A stretch of 64,000 nt of DNA. Source: Paragordius varius (taxonomy: Eukaryota > Nematomorpha). The notes beneath the pieces are model-generated. The model worked only from the letters and a program-made list of their open reading frames with translations, was not told where the DNA came from and searched no databases. Shown here one piece after another: positions 14,688 to 27,452 of the stretch. Position 1 is the first letter of the stretch; each line of letters opens with the position of its first letter. Position numbers and translations under genes: made by a program. The stretch spans positions 7,316,001-7,380,000 of the forward strand of contig OZ176050.1 in NCBI GenBank assembly GCA_964247055.1. Direction: 5' to 3'.

Positions 14688-15144
14688 ATTTTTAATAATA
14701 AACTACTGACTCAAAAAGGGAAAAAGCGGGCGACAACGCTAAAAGGGAGGAAAATACTTACAAGATTTTTTTTAATATAAAACTTAATGAAAATGGCACA
14801 TATCTAAAATCAATATCATTATTACATTAATTTTATTGTAAAAACTATAATATATTTAAAAGTTATCAATTTGAAAATTATAAACGCCAAAAATTTGACA
14901 AATATCTTCTCCTATTAACAAACATACAAACGAATCATGCAAATTAAACATTTGAAGAATAATTTTATGCATCAAATAATATCATAAACAATGTGTTTTC
15001 CAAATTTATATAATATAAAAAAGTAGATTAATAAATTCGATTTTCTTTTAACCCCCACATCGGTATGAAAATCTATGCCTGGGGACATATATGCTCTTAA
15101 ATCATATTTTATATAAATTTTTAGACATTTATCTGAAACTTACA

Positions 15145-15201
<57 letters not shown>

Positions 15202-15510
15202 CAATTATATATTAAATATAAGTGTTATTAAATCTAATTTTTATGATTAAAAATAGGGATTTAATCTTATATAAAGTTTAAACCACAAACGGATATCCAT
15301 CAATATTTCCATTACAGAAAGTAAAATTTCCATCATTCACCGCTCCCGATATTATTTGGTGACAAAACATTTAAAATTAATTAAAATAACAGTTTTTCAA
15401 ATAACATAGGATTTTAAGCAAACATATGTTTATTAACTCGAGAATATCATTAGAGTGCATAAACATGTTTAAATTTTTTATATAGATTGGAATAAAGGTG
15501 TGTTGGGAGA
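14688..15510. other. Intergenic, no gene seen
   Basis: AT-rich sequence upstream of the tentative Dmx-like start. It holds a long (TA)n run at about 15149-15200. No ORF or splice pattern that I can assign. Confidence 0.6.
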
Positions 15511-15518
15511 CGTTAGGT

Positions 15519-16389
15519 TAATGTGACCAGATATTTTTAACTTCGACGCAGTACAAAATTAAAACATAGTTTGCCTGTTTTTATACCATCGGTTTGGGAT
15601 ATTAAACATCTACAAAAAACCAGATGAAATATATATATTCTGATAGAAAAATATTAGGATTATCATGGTGCTTTTGGTTTAAATTTTTAGATGTTAGCAC
15701 TGAAAGTACCATTTTTGGCTCTTTTAAAAAGGACTGTTTTCTTAAAATAAACGCTCCGACAATCTGCAATAATTAAATATACGCTAATTGATGTTAAATA
15801 TATTTAAAGTTTTTGATTAAAGTAAACTTTCAAAATTTAATATCTAGCAAAATTTGTTGAGCGTTCATACTATTTTGAACATGATGGAAACGATAGAAAC
15901 GGTTTAGATGTAATACTGTTAAATCGATAATACTAAACATTTTCTCACTCAGAATTTTGATTAAAATATTCGTGAGTTTTCAAAGTTATATCAATTGAAA
16001 ACTGTGTTTTTCTCAAAAATTCACCAAAATGCAAGCAAGCAAACCTTTAAATTAAATTTTGAATGTTCAACATCATCGAATTATTTAAATGAGGGTTTTA
16101 TTATATCTTAAAGCGTTATAATGTTTCCATCATGCTTCAAAAAATATCTTAAATTGGTTTAGGCAAAAATATGAGAAAACTAATAAAAATTAAAGTTTAG
16201 TAAAAAATTAAGAAATAAATAAAATAATTTTTTTTGAAATAAAAGGTAATTAATATATATTAAAAATTAAATTTTTTTTAATTACAAAAAGCAGTACAAA
16301 AGTAAGCGCAGTACAGGCGCAGTACAGGCGCAGTTTTTTCCTGAAAATCCAGTACTGTATTGCGAAAAACAGCCTATCTGGTCACATTA
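15519..16389. mobile_element. Non-autonomous hAT element (871 bp)
   Basis: Begins TAATGTGACCAGATA and ends with its inverted copy TATCTGGTCACATTA. It is flanked by an identical 8-bp duplication, CGTTAGGT, at 15511-15518 and 16390-16397; an 8-bp target duplication is the hallmark of hAT elements. Subterminal GCAGTAC motifs occur near both ends (for example 15548 and 16290-16330). No transposase ORF. A relative in opposite orientation lies at 59588-60913. Part of its interior (about 15600-15800) also resembles the arms of the element at 16618-18488. Confidence 0.85.
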
Positions 16390-16617
16390 CGTTAGGTGTA
16401 CATAAAATAAAAAAACTGTAATCCACAAATTTAATTTTATGACTTTCTGATTTAATTCTTTATGCTTACGAAATCTGTCGGTTTAAAAAATATTTTATGA
16501 ATTATATTATTTAGATAAATAAATGAACCAGGATTTTAATGCGGCTATTATTTTGGCAATCGGCATTATGATAAATATTTATACTTATGTACTAAATTCC
16601 TATCAATATATATGCTT

Positions 16618-18488
16618 GGGGTATAAAAAAATAACCTGATGAATTATATAATTCTGATGGAAAATGTATCAGGATCATGGTGCTTTTGATTTTGGGGCTT
16701 AAGAGTAATACTAAAAAGTTTTTTACACTTTTATGGTAAGTGCTCCATATCAAAAAATAACCAAATTTGAGCAGATTTTTTGTAATAAATTTTTTTTGAT
16801 ATAGCTAAAAGTCCAAAAAATATCAATATAAAAAGCAAAGCAAAAATTTTAGAATATTTAATTTTAGGCGGCTCCGAAAGTTCGAAATATTCTTGCTCTT
16901 CTTAAACGAACTAGTTTTTTCAAATAAACGCAAAAACTCCGAGATCGTGCGATCAAATTTTTAATATATGCTAAAAAATATAGTGAAATTTATATAAAAC
17001 AATTTAATGGTGGGGTGATAAAAAAAGTTTTGACGACGCAAGTTTTTCAAGTCATGGCTTGCTTTCATGTGATAAAAGAATTTAACATTAAACGACTTAA
17101 GAAATCAAGCAAGAAAACTTGATTTGGAGGTGATAAATAATTATATTATCAAGTAAAACTTATGGATATTGCAAATGTGATGTAAGGCTCACTTGACAAA
17201 TTTACAAATATGGATAAAAAATTTTGGAAACTAGTGATGTATCTAATTTGGGCTTTATATGTAATTACAATTATTTATGATGGCAACGATTACTTGTATA
17301 ATCGCATATTTACTCTAATAAATTCATTCAATTTTAGCTAATTATAATTGCAATAATAAATTATTTATTTGATAAATTTTGGCTAAACTTATTCAAATGG
17401 GGTGAATTTCAAAAGAGTTTAAATTTTTAAAGAAATCCTGATAATATTTAAGAACAATGCATATGAAAATATGTTAAATATATAAATTCCGGCAAAAAAA
17501 ATTGATTCTCCAAAATATCTTATCAATTTTTAAATGTTAATCTTGTAAAATTTAAATCTTCGTTTAATAATAGGTTACTTTACGATTAACTACTGTAAAA
17601 AAATTATTTCATTATAAATTTATTTCAAATGTAATGTTGATATCGATTAAAAAGAATAATATGTTTTGTATAAACATCCCATTATATTTGTAAATGGACT
17701 CCAAAAAAGGGAGTATGTTGTAAAATTATAGAGTGTCTTTTAAGGGTGAATGGTTCCATCGATTTAAAAATTATTACCGCTCTTAATTATTAGAAAGATC
17801 TATATATTTGAGTTTAAAAAACTTCAATAAACGCTTTGGATCTTTTTGTGTATTATTTTATAAATTTTGGCTGAAAAGGATTAAAAAATTTCTGTAAATT
17901 TTAAATTTATGGCAATAAATATTACATTCACAAGCAAAAGACTTAACTTAAGTGTTTTTTAATACCGATCTACAAGTGTACACTTGCTGACTTAAGCAAA
18001 CTTACTCAACTTGCCACGCTTGACTTTAAGTGAAAATTTTTATTACCCCACCCTAAATTTTTGTAAAAAGTATGCCTTATATAAAAAATATTTTTTATGT
18101 TGCACTTTAGTGTAAATTTAAAATGTTTATCGCGCAATCTCGGCTGTTTGAGTAATTTTAAAAGAAACCTGTTTTATAAGAGTAAATGAGTTTGGGACTT
18201 TCAAACCCACATCTAAAAATTAAAATATGATAAAAATATTTTGCTTTTCATAAACAGTTATATATTTTGGTGATATTTTTTGGAATGAAACATTTAATTT
18301 TCGTTAAAATTTATTACAAAAAATGTGCTCGAATTTTTCCATTTTCTGATATGAAGCTATTACCACAAAAGTGTAAATAACTGTTTTATATTACTATTAA
18401 GCCCAAAACCAAAAGGACCATGAGACTCCTGATACATTTTTTCGGAATATATATACTTCATCATGATATTTTTTGTGTACACTCTGTA
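16618..18488. mobile_element. Element with long (~500-bp) diverged inverted-repeat arms
   Basis: The left arm (about 16618-17130) and right arm (about 17950-18488, reversed) share AAAATGTATCAGGA, TCATGGT.CTTTTG.TTTTGGG, a TTTACACTTTT.TGGTAA block and TTTTTTGTAATAAA. The outer right end reads GAGTGTACACAAAAAATATC on the reverse strand. The middle, about 17130-17950, is unique AT-rich DNA. No coding potential is seen. Superfamily unknown; it could be a foldback-type non-autonomous element or two opposed copies of a shorter one. Confidence 0.55.
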
Positions 18489-19730
<1,242 letters not shown>

Positions 19731-22700
19731 TGAAAGCTTGAAAAATTTTATTAACTAAAACTAATTAAATTATCCGCACTTTTTTAATCGCGTTAGTAAT
19801 TTGGCTGCATTAATTCATATTGAATTTTATAACTGATAATTACAGTCCTATTCCATTATCTGCATTTTATCTTTATTATCAAAGTACGCATGCGGATATA
19901 AAAAATACTTTCGTCTGTTTGATCGTTGCGTCGGAATGTGTAACAAATTTAACATTTTAGAAAATATAACTCTTTTTAGCAAACATGCACTCTTATTTTA
20001 ATTGTGATCTTTACTATAATTCAAAGTCTTTATAACTCTTGTATACCTCTTTTTCATGACGATAATTTTTCATTCAAGATTAACAAAAAACATGTTATAA
20101 ACTGTACGTAAAATTTGTTGTTTGTATACATAAATTACTAATAAAAATTTTAACCTTAAATAAATGAAATTCTCTATTAATTTTATTGACAAATACCATC
20201 TAGCTACCTTACAGATATTTCCCCTCAATAAACCATGATTTATCCCACGTATAAATTGAAGCTAAAATGCCTCTTGTGCCATTTAGTTCAAAAAATATTT
20301 TGATAATAACATTTATTACCATTCACATATTAGGACATAATTTATTATCCAACAATTAGAAACGATCTAGTTAAACATGACAGCTCAATCTTTTTACGTC
20401 GTCCACATTGGCATCATTCAAGCGACTTATAATATATATTAACATTTTATTTTCAAATATGTCGCCTCTCATGTAAATGTTGACGGTAAAACACTAGGTA
20501 TTATTTGAACATATATTTTTATATTTTCATTATTTGGCACATCCGGACAAAACTCCCCACCTTTCATCTTTGCGATTCTTTGAGAATGCTTCCAAATTCA
20601 AATCATTTTTGAAATTGGTGAATTCTACAACATCATTTGCATGATCAATACGAATTCTAAAATTTGGTCAGGGAAGTTAAACGTTTAAATTCATTTTTAA
20701 TATCTTTTAATTTTAGGAATCTAAATTATCTCATAGGTATTCGAATTATTAAGTTTCTTTCTTTTGTAATTTCTTTATTTTCTTCTCAAGTCGTTTTAAG
20801 TTTAGGAAAATATTAATATATCATTGATGTGGCATAGGAGCCAATATAAAACACCATTTGTCATTATTAATATGTTCGTCTGGCTTCTTCTTAAATAGTA
20901 ATATTTCCTGTTCTATACAAAAAATCTATTTAAACACTCCTCATTTCGAATTATCATAGTAGCTGTATAAAATTTTTCTTTATACTCAATAAAATGTTAT
21001 TTAAAAGATTTTTGAATAGAAAGGTTATATTCATTATGACGGTTGTAATTAACTATATTGAGAATTCAAATTTCTACTTCTTCAGCTTTTACGCCCAAAT
21101 TTTTTGATGCTGGATAAAACAATGAGAGAGTAAAAGATTTGAATTACGTTTGTTTTTTAAAAGGAATCAACAACCATGAATAGATTTTTCCTAAAAATTA
21201 TATTGGGGTGCTAATTATGATGAGGAACATTACCTTTTGTAATATTTTTTACGGTAAAATTTTAGATAGTTAATAATGTTGTCATTACGAAATCCAAATA
21301 ATTTTGTTAATTTTAATCTTCGTGCTAGTGAAAAAAGGGAAATTTTCAAAATTAGTAAATTGTTTTGGCATTGCATACTTTGTATGACTTACCAAAGTTA
21401 GTTCCAAATTTAAAGATGCCTTTGTATCGGCCTTGCAAAATACAAATGTCCAATTTTTCTATACACAATATATAAGAATGTTTATTTGTATATTTTACTT
21501 ATAATTCCAATGGCGACTTATGTGTGTTAAAACCATAATATTGAATTTTCATTCTTCACTAGTCTGACACACCCTTTTAATTGAATTCATTTAACTCAAA
21601 AAGCCATTTCATATAATAATTAGCAGATCACTTTATTTAATTTAGGAGCCCAGGTCAAATTTGCGAATAAAAACAGGCATTAAATAAATAGAGAGCCAAA
21701 TCTCCTTTACTTTATTGGCTTATGATTAGTTCTGTGCTAAATCATGTATGTACACAATTTAAATATTAAAATTTGGGTTCGGTTTATTTGATTCCACTTT
21801 CAGATCATTATAGGTCTATTTAAAAAATAAATTCATCCAAAATATGTTTGAAGAAATGGAAATTAAAAACTAAATATAAACACCGAAAGTTCCGATAAAA
21901 TTTTTGAAAGTCATACTTTTACACATAAAAAAGTAATCATATAAAATATTTGATGAGTTAATGGTTAAACTCATCCAAATCTAAATAACACTAGTCGACA
22001 AATTTGGACATTTTTAAGCACCACCACTCAAACTTTTTAAATTATGACTAATTTCAGTGTTTTAAAACCGAATTTGAAAAAAATTTTGATCCCGCCAATC
22101 AGAATTTTGAAATATTATAGGTTTTTCAATTTTTCAAAAACAAGAGAAAATCTAGAGAAAATTAAATATAACTTTATAATAAAATGTTATTATATTATAA
22201 ACTTAATATCATTTAATAAAGCGTTTTAAACTCTATCTTTTGCATATAAATATGTCATTAAAAATCAGAGAAAAACAAATAGTACGGACTCGTTCTTTCG
22301 AGTACTTATTAGACTTTTTCTCTTGAGTTGGTTCTTATAAAAAATTCCTTATTTATACCTAGTGGATATATCTTATTTTTTTAAAATTATTGGTTGTTTT
22401 GTATTTTGAATTTCAGATGGATGTTGTTTAGCCACTTTTAGTAGAATTTACTGTTATGGGGTTGGACCATTTGTATTTACCTAATTTATATTCAATTTAA
22501 TTGTATTTATCTAACTTTATTCTGTAAATTGGTTAATTTAACATGTCAATTTGCCTGGATTTTGCTTGCAAATCTCTCTTATCGGACTTTACGATTACTT
22601 ATTGTTATCTTTGCCATATCTGGCATAATTGGATCGCTTGGGGGATATGCAGAACTTGTGTAGCCGCCCGGATCTATCACACTATACATAAGCCCCTTTT

Positions 22701-22955
22701 AGATTTTTAATACTTTGGCTCTTAGCATGTTTAGTATCTTATTTAATGCCTAGAATTTGTATCCATGCATGAAAAATTACTTGTATCGACTTGCTTGTTT
22801 GAATATTTAAACATATGTACACGAGGAATGATTGTTATTTTTGAATTAAATACAAATTTATAAATTTTGGAAAAATCCTATTGGTGGCCTCAATTTTCTT
22901 TTTTGTTTTGGCCTATCCATGCCATTAGGTATCAGAAAATGCAAAAATAATGGGT
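19731..22955. other. Long AT-rich stretch, no gene established
   Basis: Only short open stretches are seen. A hydrophobic run (LILIVIFTIIQSL) begins near 19980 and could be joined to short pieces through GT-AG gaps, but no start exon could be found. A second open stretch, on the minus strand at about 20540-20660 (RIRIDHANDVVEFTNFK), also lacks partners. I make no gene call for either. Confidence 0.4.
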
Positions 22956-22959
22956 GGTG

Positions 22960-23620
22960 CATAACCTTGTTGATCAGTGTAATTAATCCTCAACGTCCCC
23001 CCGTTACCATTATTACTTATGCCTCCTCTATCGACTTCTATCACTGCAAATATTTAGATTTTATAATTACATCTGACGGAATTTTGGACCCCGACATATG
23101 ATCACAGCTTGCATTATACCGCTACCATGGTCATGTTTATAATTTGAAAATCTTCTGTCATAAGAGTTTCAACCAAAATAGCCATCCTATGAGCGATGGT
23201 TTACCTCGTCGATATTTACGGATCTGAATCATGGGTATATAATTCTACTGACAAAACCATCACCAACTCCTTTCAAATGTGGTGCTTGAAAATTTTGGGT
23301 TTCTCCTGGGAAGTGGACATAATTAATTCATATACCTTCTTCAAACCAGAATGTTTGCTTTACCATCTGGTAATCTACAGACAATTATACTATCTCAGCC
23401 ATATCGAGATTCCCTGTAAAAAAACATTCTCCTTGGGTTGGTCGACGGTGCTCGCAAAAGAGGCCGTCCCAAAAAGCGGTGGGTCGATGTCCTTAAATCA
23501 GTTTCAAACCATGCTCTTACCTAAATCTTCAAAGGTATAAAGATCGACTGGATGGAAAACGCTGATTTAAAACTATTAGCCGCTTCGCGACTAGCTTCTA
23601 ACACACATAAAAAAAGATAA
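22960..23620 (+). mobile_element. LINE fragment, 3' part of reverse-transcriptase ORF (broken)
   Basis: Degraded C-terminal part of a non-LTR retrotransposon polymerase. About 23040-23098 reads YLDFIITSDGILDPDI, matching the conserved YLG.IISSDG stretch after the RT palm. About 23205-23320 reads YGSESWVYNS..FQMWCLKILGFSW, matching LLYGSESW..FEMWCLRRILGISW. About 23452-23490 reads RKRGRPKKRWVDVL in another frame, matching the RRRGRPKKRW end. At least two frame changes and several stops separate these pieces, and the 5' part is missing, so it is an old truncated copy. It looks like the RTE/CR1-like side of LINEs; clade not settled. Confidence 0.75.
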
Positions 23621-24690
23621 ATTTTAAATTATAGAAATTAATGATTCAAGTTCTACAAAAACAATTAATACTTAATTAAATTAAAGCTAAACAAATTCAA
23701 TATCAAAACGACGAGAAGGACAAAGCATACATCTTCAACGTTTAAAATAAAATAAGATCTGGAATTGTAAATTTTTCTTATCGATTCATTGCGCCATGTA
23801 AAAATGTTGTTCAGCAGGCTCACATTCGCCATGTGAATTAACTGAATAATACTAGGTAACGATTTAATTAAACAAAGTCGTTGTTCATTTTATCTCCATT
23901 AAACGGTAAACAATCAGAAAATGAGTCCGTTAAATAGAGAGTCTATTTTATCATTCAGTAATCATTTCGAATTGTCCACGAAGAGCATTTGCAGCACGCG
24001 TTGCCATAAGAAGAAAAAGGTTTAAAATTTATCATCTGCTGGCAGAAACATAAGTTGAACATATTCTATCGATTGACACATGTGACACATGGTCTAAAAA
24101 TATTAATAGTAATGATTGGATGATTGGGCGCTGGTAGACACACAACTGCGAAGACGCTAATCTGCAGTGTCATTAGATGATGACCCAACTCAAACTTAAC
24201 AACAAGTGGCAGAAGCATATGTATCACAAAAACAATCAATAAATGCTAGCTATGGGAAAGATCAATAAACTCGGTTAATATTTTTCGCGGCCGCACAAAG
24301 CTACTCGGAAGGCCGCCTTAGGCCCCCGATGAACTAAATGATAAATATTATAACATTAGGGTAAAATATATGTTTAAGACCCAATATGAAGTGTTAAATG
24401 ACCTTTGAGGTAAAAATGGTATATTTTTGTATTTAATATTTCCTCCGTAACTATAGATTTTTTAAGTTAGCCGCAAATATTAATGCGAACTATCGAAAAT
24501 ATTATCTTAAAAACATCTTAAATTCCAAATATATAACTTTTAAAGATTAAGTCATTAATGATTCACTGGAATATACTTGGAAAAATTGTCATCCAATAAT
24601 TGTGTTTTTATAAAAAAATATCCTAATATTACGCTGATAATGGTTAAAAGTTGTTTTTATAATTTTGTTTTGATATTTATCATCAAAAAT
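23621..24690. other. Intergenic stretch with a GC-richer patch
   Basis: No gene recognised. A local CpG-rich patch at about 24285-24335 (CGCGGCCGCAC, GGCCGCCTTAGG) stands out from the AT-rich background and may be an old transposon end, but no partner end was found. Confidence 0.35.
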
Positions 24691-24696
24691 AAAACC

Positions 24697-24890
24697 GTTT
24701 TTATCGACTGGGATAACGTTTTTATTGATTGGAAAATGTTTTTATTGACTGGAAAAATGTTTCGATTGACTGGGAAAACGTTTCGATTGACTGGGAAAAC
24801 GTTTCGATTGAATGGGTAAAATGTTTCGATTGACTGGGAAAACGTTTCGAATTATCGGGAAAATGTTAATTTCGACTGGGAAATGGTATA
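24697..24890 (+). repeat. 21-bp minisatellite, about nine units
   Basis: Units of the form TTTCGATTGACTGGGAAAACG repeat with a 21-bp spacing and small changes. Since 21 is a multiple of 3, the array stays open in frame and encodes a seven-residue repeat (FRLTGKT) in one frame and DWENVSI-like in another. The open stretch from 24577 to 24819 is a by-product of this array rather than a clear gene. Confidence 0.8.
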
Positions 24891-25014
24891 CCATTTCCAC
24901 TTCAAGAGTCTTGAACATTTTAAGTTGGTCTTTAAACTTTTTAAGTTTGGATTATAAATTTTTATGTAGATTTATTTTATTAATTTTTAAATTTTTTATA
25001 TATTTATTCATTTA

Positions 25015-25361
25015 AAACCAAAATTTTGTTTTGAACTAATTTTCTAATTTAACGATATTCAATTATTAATGTTTACGAAAATTGTGATTTGTGACCCAGA
25101 AAACTTATATTTTTCAATTACATGTCAAAATGATATTTAAATTAATATATTTTTAAAAACTTAATAAACATATACGGTTTCTAAATGATCAAAAGTTTAG
25201 TTATATCAAGAGAATCGTTAAATAATAAATTATATTAATGATACACGGTTTTATTGTTAAAAGTTAAAAACAAAATAAAAAAGTTGAAGGACCAACTTGA
25301 AATGTTTAAGGACTGACTTAAAGTGTTCCATGACACTGTTGAAGTTAAAATAGTTATACAC
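25015..25361. other. Intergenic, nothing recognised
   Basis: AT-rich sequence between the minisatellite and the hAT-like elements; no ORF, repeat or RNA feature that I can support. Confidence 0.5.
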
Positions 25362-25565
25362 CAGTGGTACTCACCAAAATAATTAAAGGGCCAAAAGTAA
25401 ATTTCTTGTTTCAAGACCCATAAACTATAAGATTTACATAGCTGTTTGACAAATTTGAAGATATTTATACTCCAAATAAGTATATCAAAAAATCCAGAAA
25501 ATAATTTAGGATAATGAAAAGCATTTCATGGGCGCATATGGCCCATAGCGGTTTGAATATCACTG
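25362..25565. mobile_element. Short hAT-like MITE (204 bp)
   Basis: The left end CAGTGGTACTCACC and the inverted right end CAGTGATATTCAAACC resemble the CAGTG-type ends of animal hAT elements. Both arms carry a GGGCC/GGCCC patch. TATAC occurs next to both ends, so an 8-bp duplication is only partly visible. It abuts the next element directly. Confidence 0.5.
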
Positions 25566-25570
25566 TATAC

Positions 25571-27226
25571 CAGGGCTTCTTAAGTTTTTATAGTTCCCGA
25601 CCCCATTTATGATTGCTAGTTTCATAACGACACCAATAAATATAAAAGAAAAATAACCTTCGAAATAACACTCGGAAATTTTGTTGATAATATTTATCAG
25701 GATTATTTTGGTTTTAAGTGATTGACAAAAATAAATCAACATTTTTTATAAACTCTAACATTTTCTGATTCATAGTAAATTTATACAAGATACTAGCTGG
25801 CCCTGTCACGCTTCGCTGTGGCCTAGTCTCACCGATAATTATTTTTAATAATTTGCAATGAATAGAGTTAATGGAGATAAAAAAATTAAAAAAATACACA
25901 ATAGAAAGAATGTCTTTAATTATTCTTTTACGGGTTTTTGCATAGGCTCAAATAATGTTTATCCGTTGACCATATTTTATCTGTCCCTTATTAAAGTTAA
26001 TATTCAACTATCACTGGATTTAAAAGGTTTTCGTTTTACGAAATCATGGTTAAAAGTTCTATTTTGAAATTTTGTTCACACAGCTGGGATCAAGGGATAT
26101 AAAAAGTAAATCATTTGTGGTCCCTTTTTAAAGGAAAGAATGATATTATACAAATTCCCCAGAAATGTGTTTAACTGTACTCGTATGGCTTCTTAAGTGT
26201 TTTGAAAATTAGCTCCAAAACTACACCATTTTTATATGGCGTCTCAGTTTTAAAACGGTAGACCCCTACACATAGACCTATATGGAAAAAGCGCTCAATT
26301 AAATTTTTGCCTTTATAGGGCAAATATTTGTAATCATCTTTGATACCATCGTCTCATGGGTTATTTAAAAAAATATCTCAACACTAAATAATCGTTATAT
26401 CATGGCGTATTTTTAGGGCATGAAGGCCCCAAATTAACGGCTAATAAAAAAGCTCGACCTTAAGTAGTTACGGGTAATATTTCAAGCTTTTAATAAGCTC
26501 ATATGGCTTCATAAATTTTCTGTAAATTAGCTCCAAAACAACGCATTTTCTATATAATGGCGCAGTTTTAGCGGCTATCTGTTTACCCAGCAGCCAATAT
26601 TCAAAAAATGCAAGACTAAAATTTTGGCCACAGGGAATACTTGGAATCCTCAGTGATATTTAACGGTCTTATACCCTGGGCAAATAATTACTTAATTTTT
26701 TAAATAAATGGCTTACGGGGGGAAACGGGTAAAAAGAGAGTTTAAATTAAAAAACTAAGCCAACTATGTTCGGCGCAATCGAAAAAAACCACAGAAAAAA
26801 TATATTTGAAATCTAATGGTCCAACACGTTTTCCGGAAAATTGCAAAGACACGATTTTTGTGGACCTGTGTTTTCAAAAAAAACGTTTTTTACACGGAGT
26901 GGGCCCGAACTGGGAGCATAATTTAAAAAAGGGCGAAGCTATTGTCGGGGATTAATGATTATATTTTTTTGACATTTGAATTTGAATGGGTCTACCGGTT
27001 TTCCGGAAAGCCAGCATTTTTTATTTTTATAAATATATAGATTATAATGATCTTGATAGAAATGCTGGTATAAACAGTCTTTCCGAATTTGAAAAATACA
27101 TATGATATATTTATCTAGATGATTGTTATTTTTCTTTATAACAATAATTTTACAAGTTAAAAAATATTTTCTGTTAAATTTTATTTTTATCACTCGCGAC
27201 CGCGACCTATAGTTTAAGAAGCCTTG
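25571..27226. mobile_element. hAT-like element (1656 bp) carrying a nested repeat element
   Basis: The left end is CAGGGCTTCTTAAGTTTTT and the inverted right end is CAAGGCTTCTTAAACTATAG. The 8-bp flanks are CTGTATAC (25563-25570) and CTGTAAAC (27227-27234), a 7/8 match. The two arms stay similar for over 100 bp inward (shared AAAGAAAAATAAC and TCGGAAA). No transposase is seen; almost all of the interior is the nested element at 25791-27041. Confidence 0.8.
25791..27041 (+). mobile_element. Dispersed 1.25-kb relative of the satellite unit
   Basis: Begins TACTAGCTGGCCCTGTCACG and ends ATAAATATATAGA. From about 26565 to 27041 it aligns, in reverse, with a satellite monomer of the 32-47 kb array: shared GACTAAAATTTT, GGGAATAC.TGGAATC, ACGGGGGG, GTTCGGCGCAATCG, TGGTCCAACACGTTTTCCGG, GGGCGAAGCTATTGTCGGG and GGTCTACCGGTTTTCC. 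The part at about 26200-26560 is a second, more diverged half (TTAGCTCCAAAAC occurs at about 26208 and 26527). The two-part structure of the array unit therefore already exists in this single copy. No coding function seen; class unknown. Confidence 0.75.
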
Positions 27227-27452
27227 CTGTAAACCACCATTTATTGATATTGTGGCGAAGCATTTTTTTGGAAACCTTGCAGATTAAATCATTATGTTTT
27301 ATTCTTCCGCTAAATGCAAACATTTAAGAAAACCGTTTTATGTTATAGCCATTAGTGCACCCATTTGTAAATACGCCTCTATGATAAACCTTTTTCAATA
27401 AAATATATATATATATTTATTAAATGCAACATACGGTTTTGGGGTGCACCAG

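Noticed and set aside
19980-20410. Hydrophobic stretch followed by short pieces joinable through GT-AG gaps
   Set aside because: No credible start exon, and several alternative joins are equally possible.
20540-20660. Minus-strand exon-like stretch RIRIDHANDVVEFTNFK
   Set aside because: An acceptor-like site is present, but no neighbouring exons or family match could be found.
22044-22229. 61-codon open frame
   Set aside because: AT-rich lysine/isoleucine composition with no motif; expected by chance.
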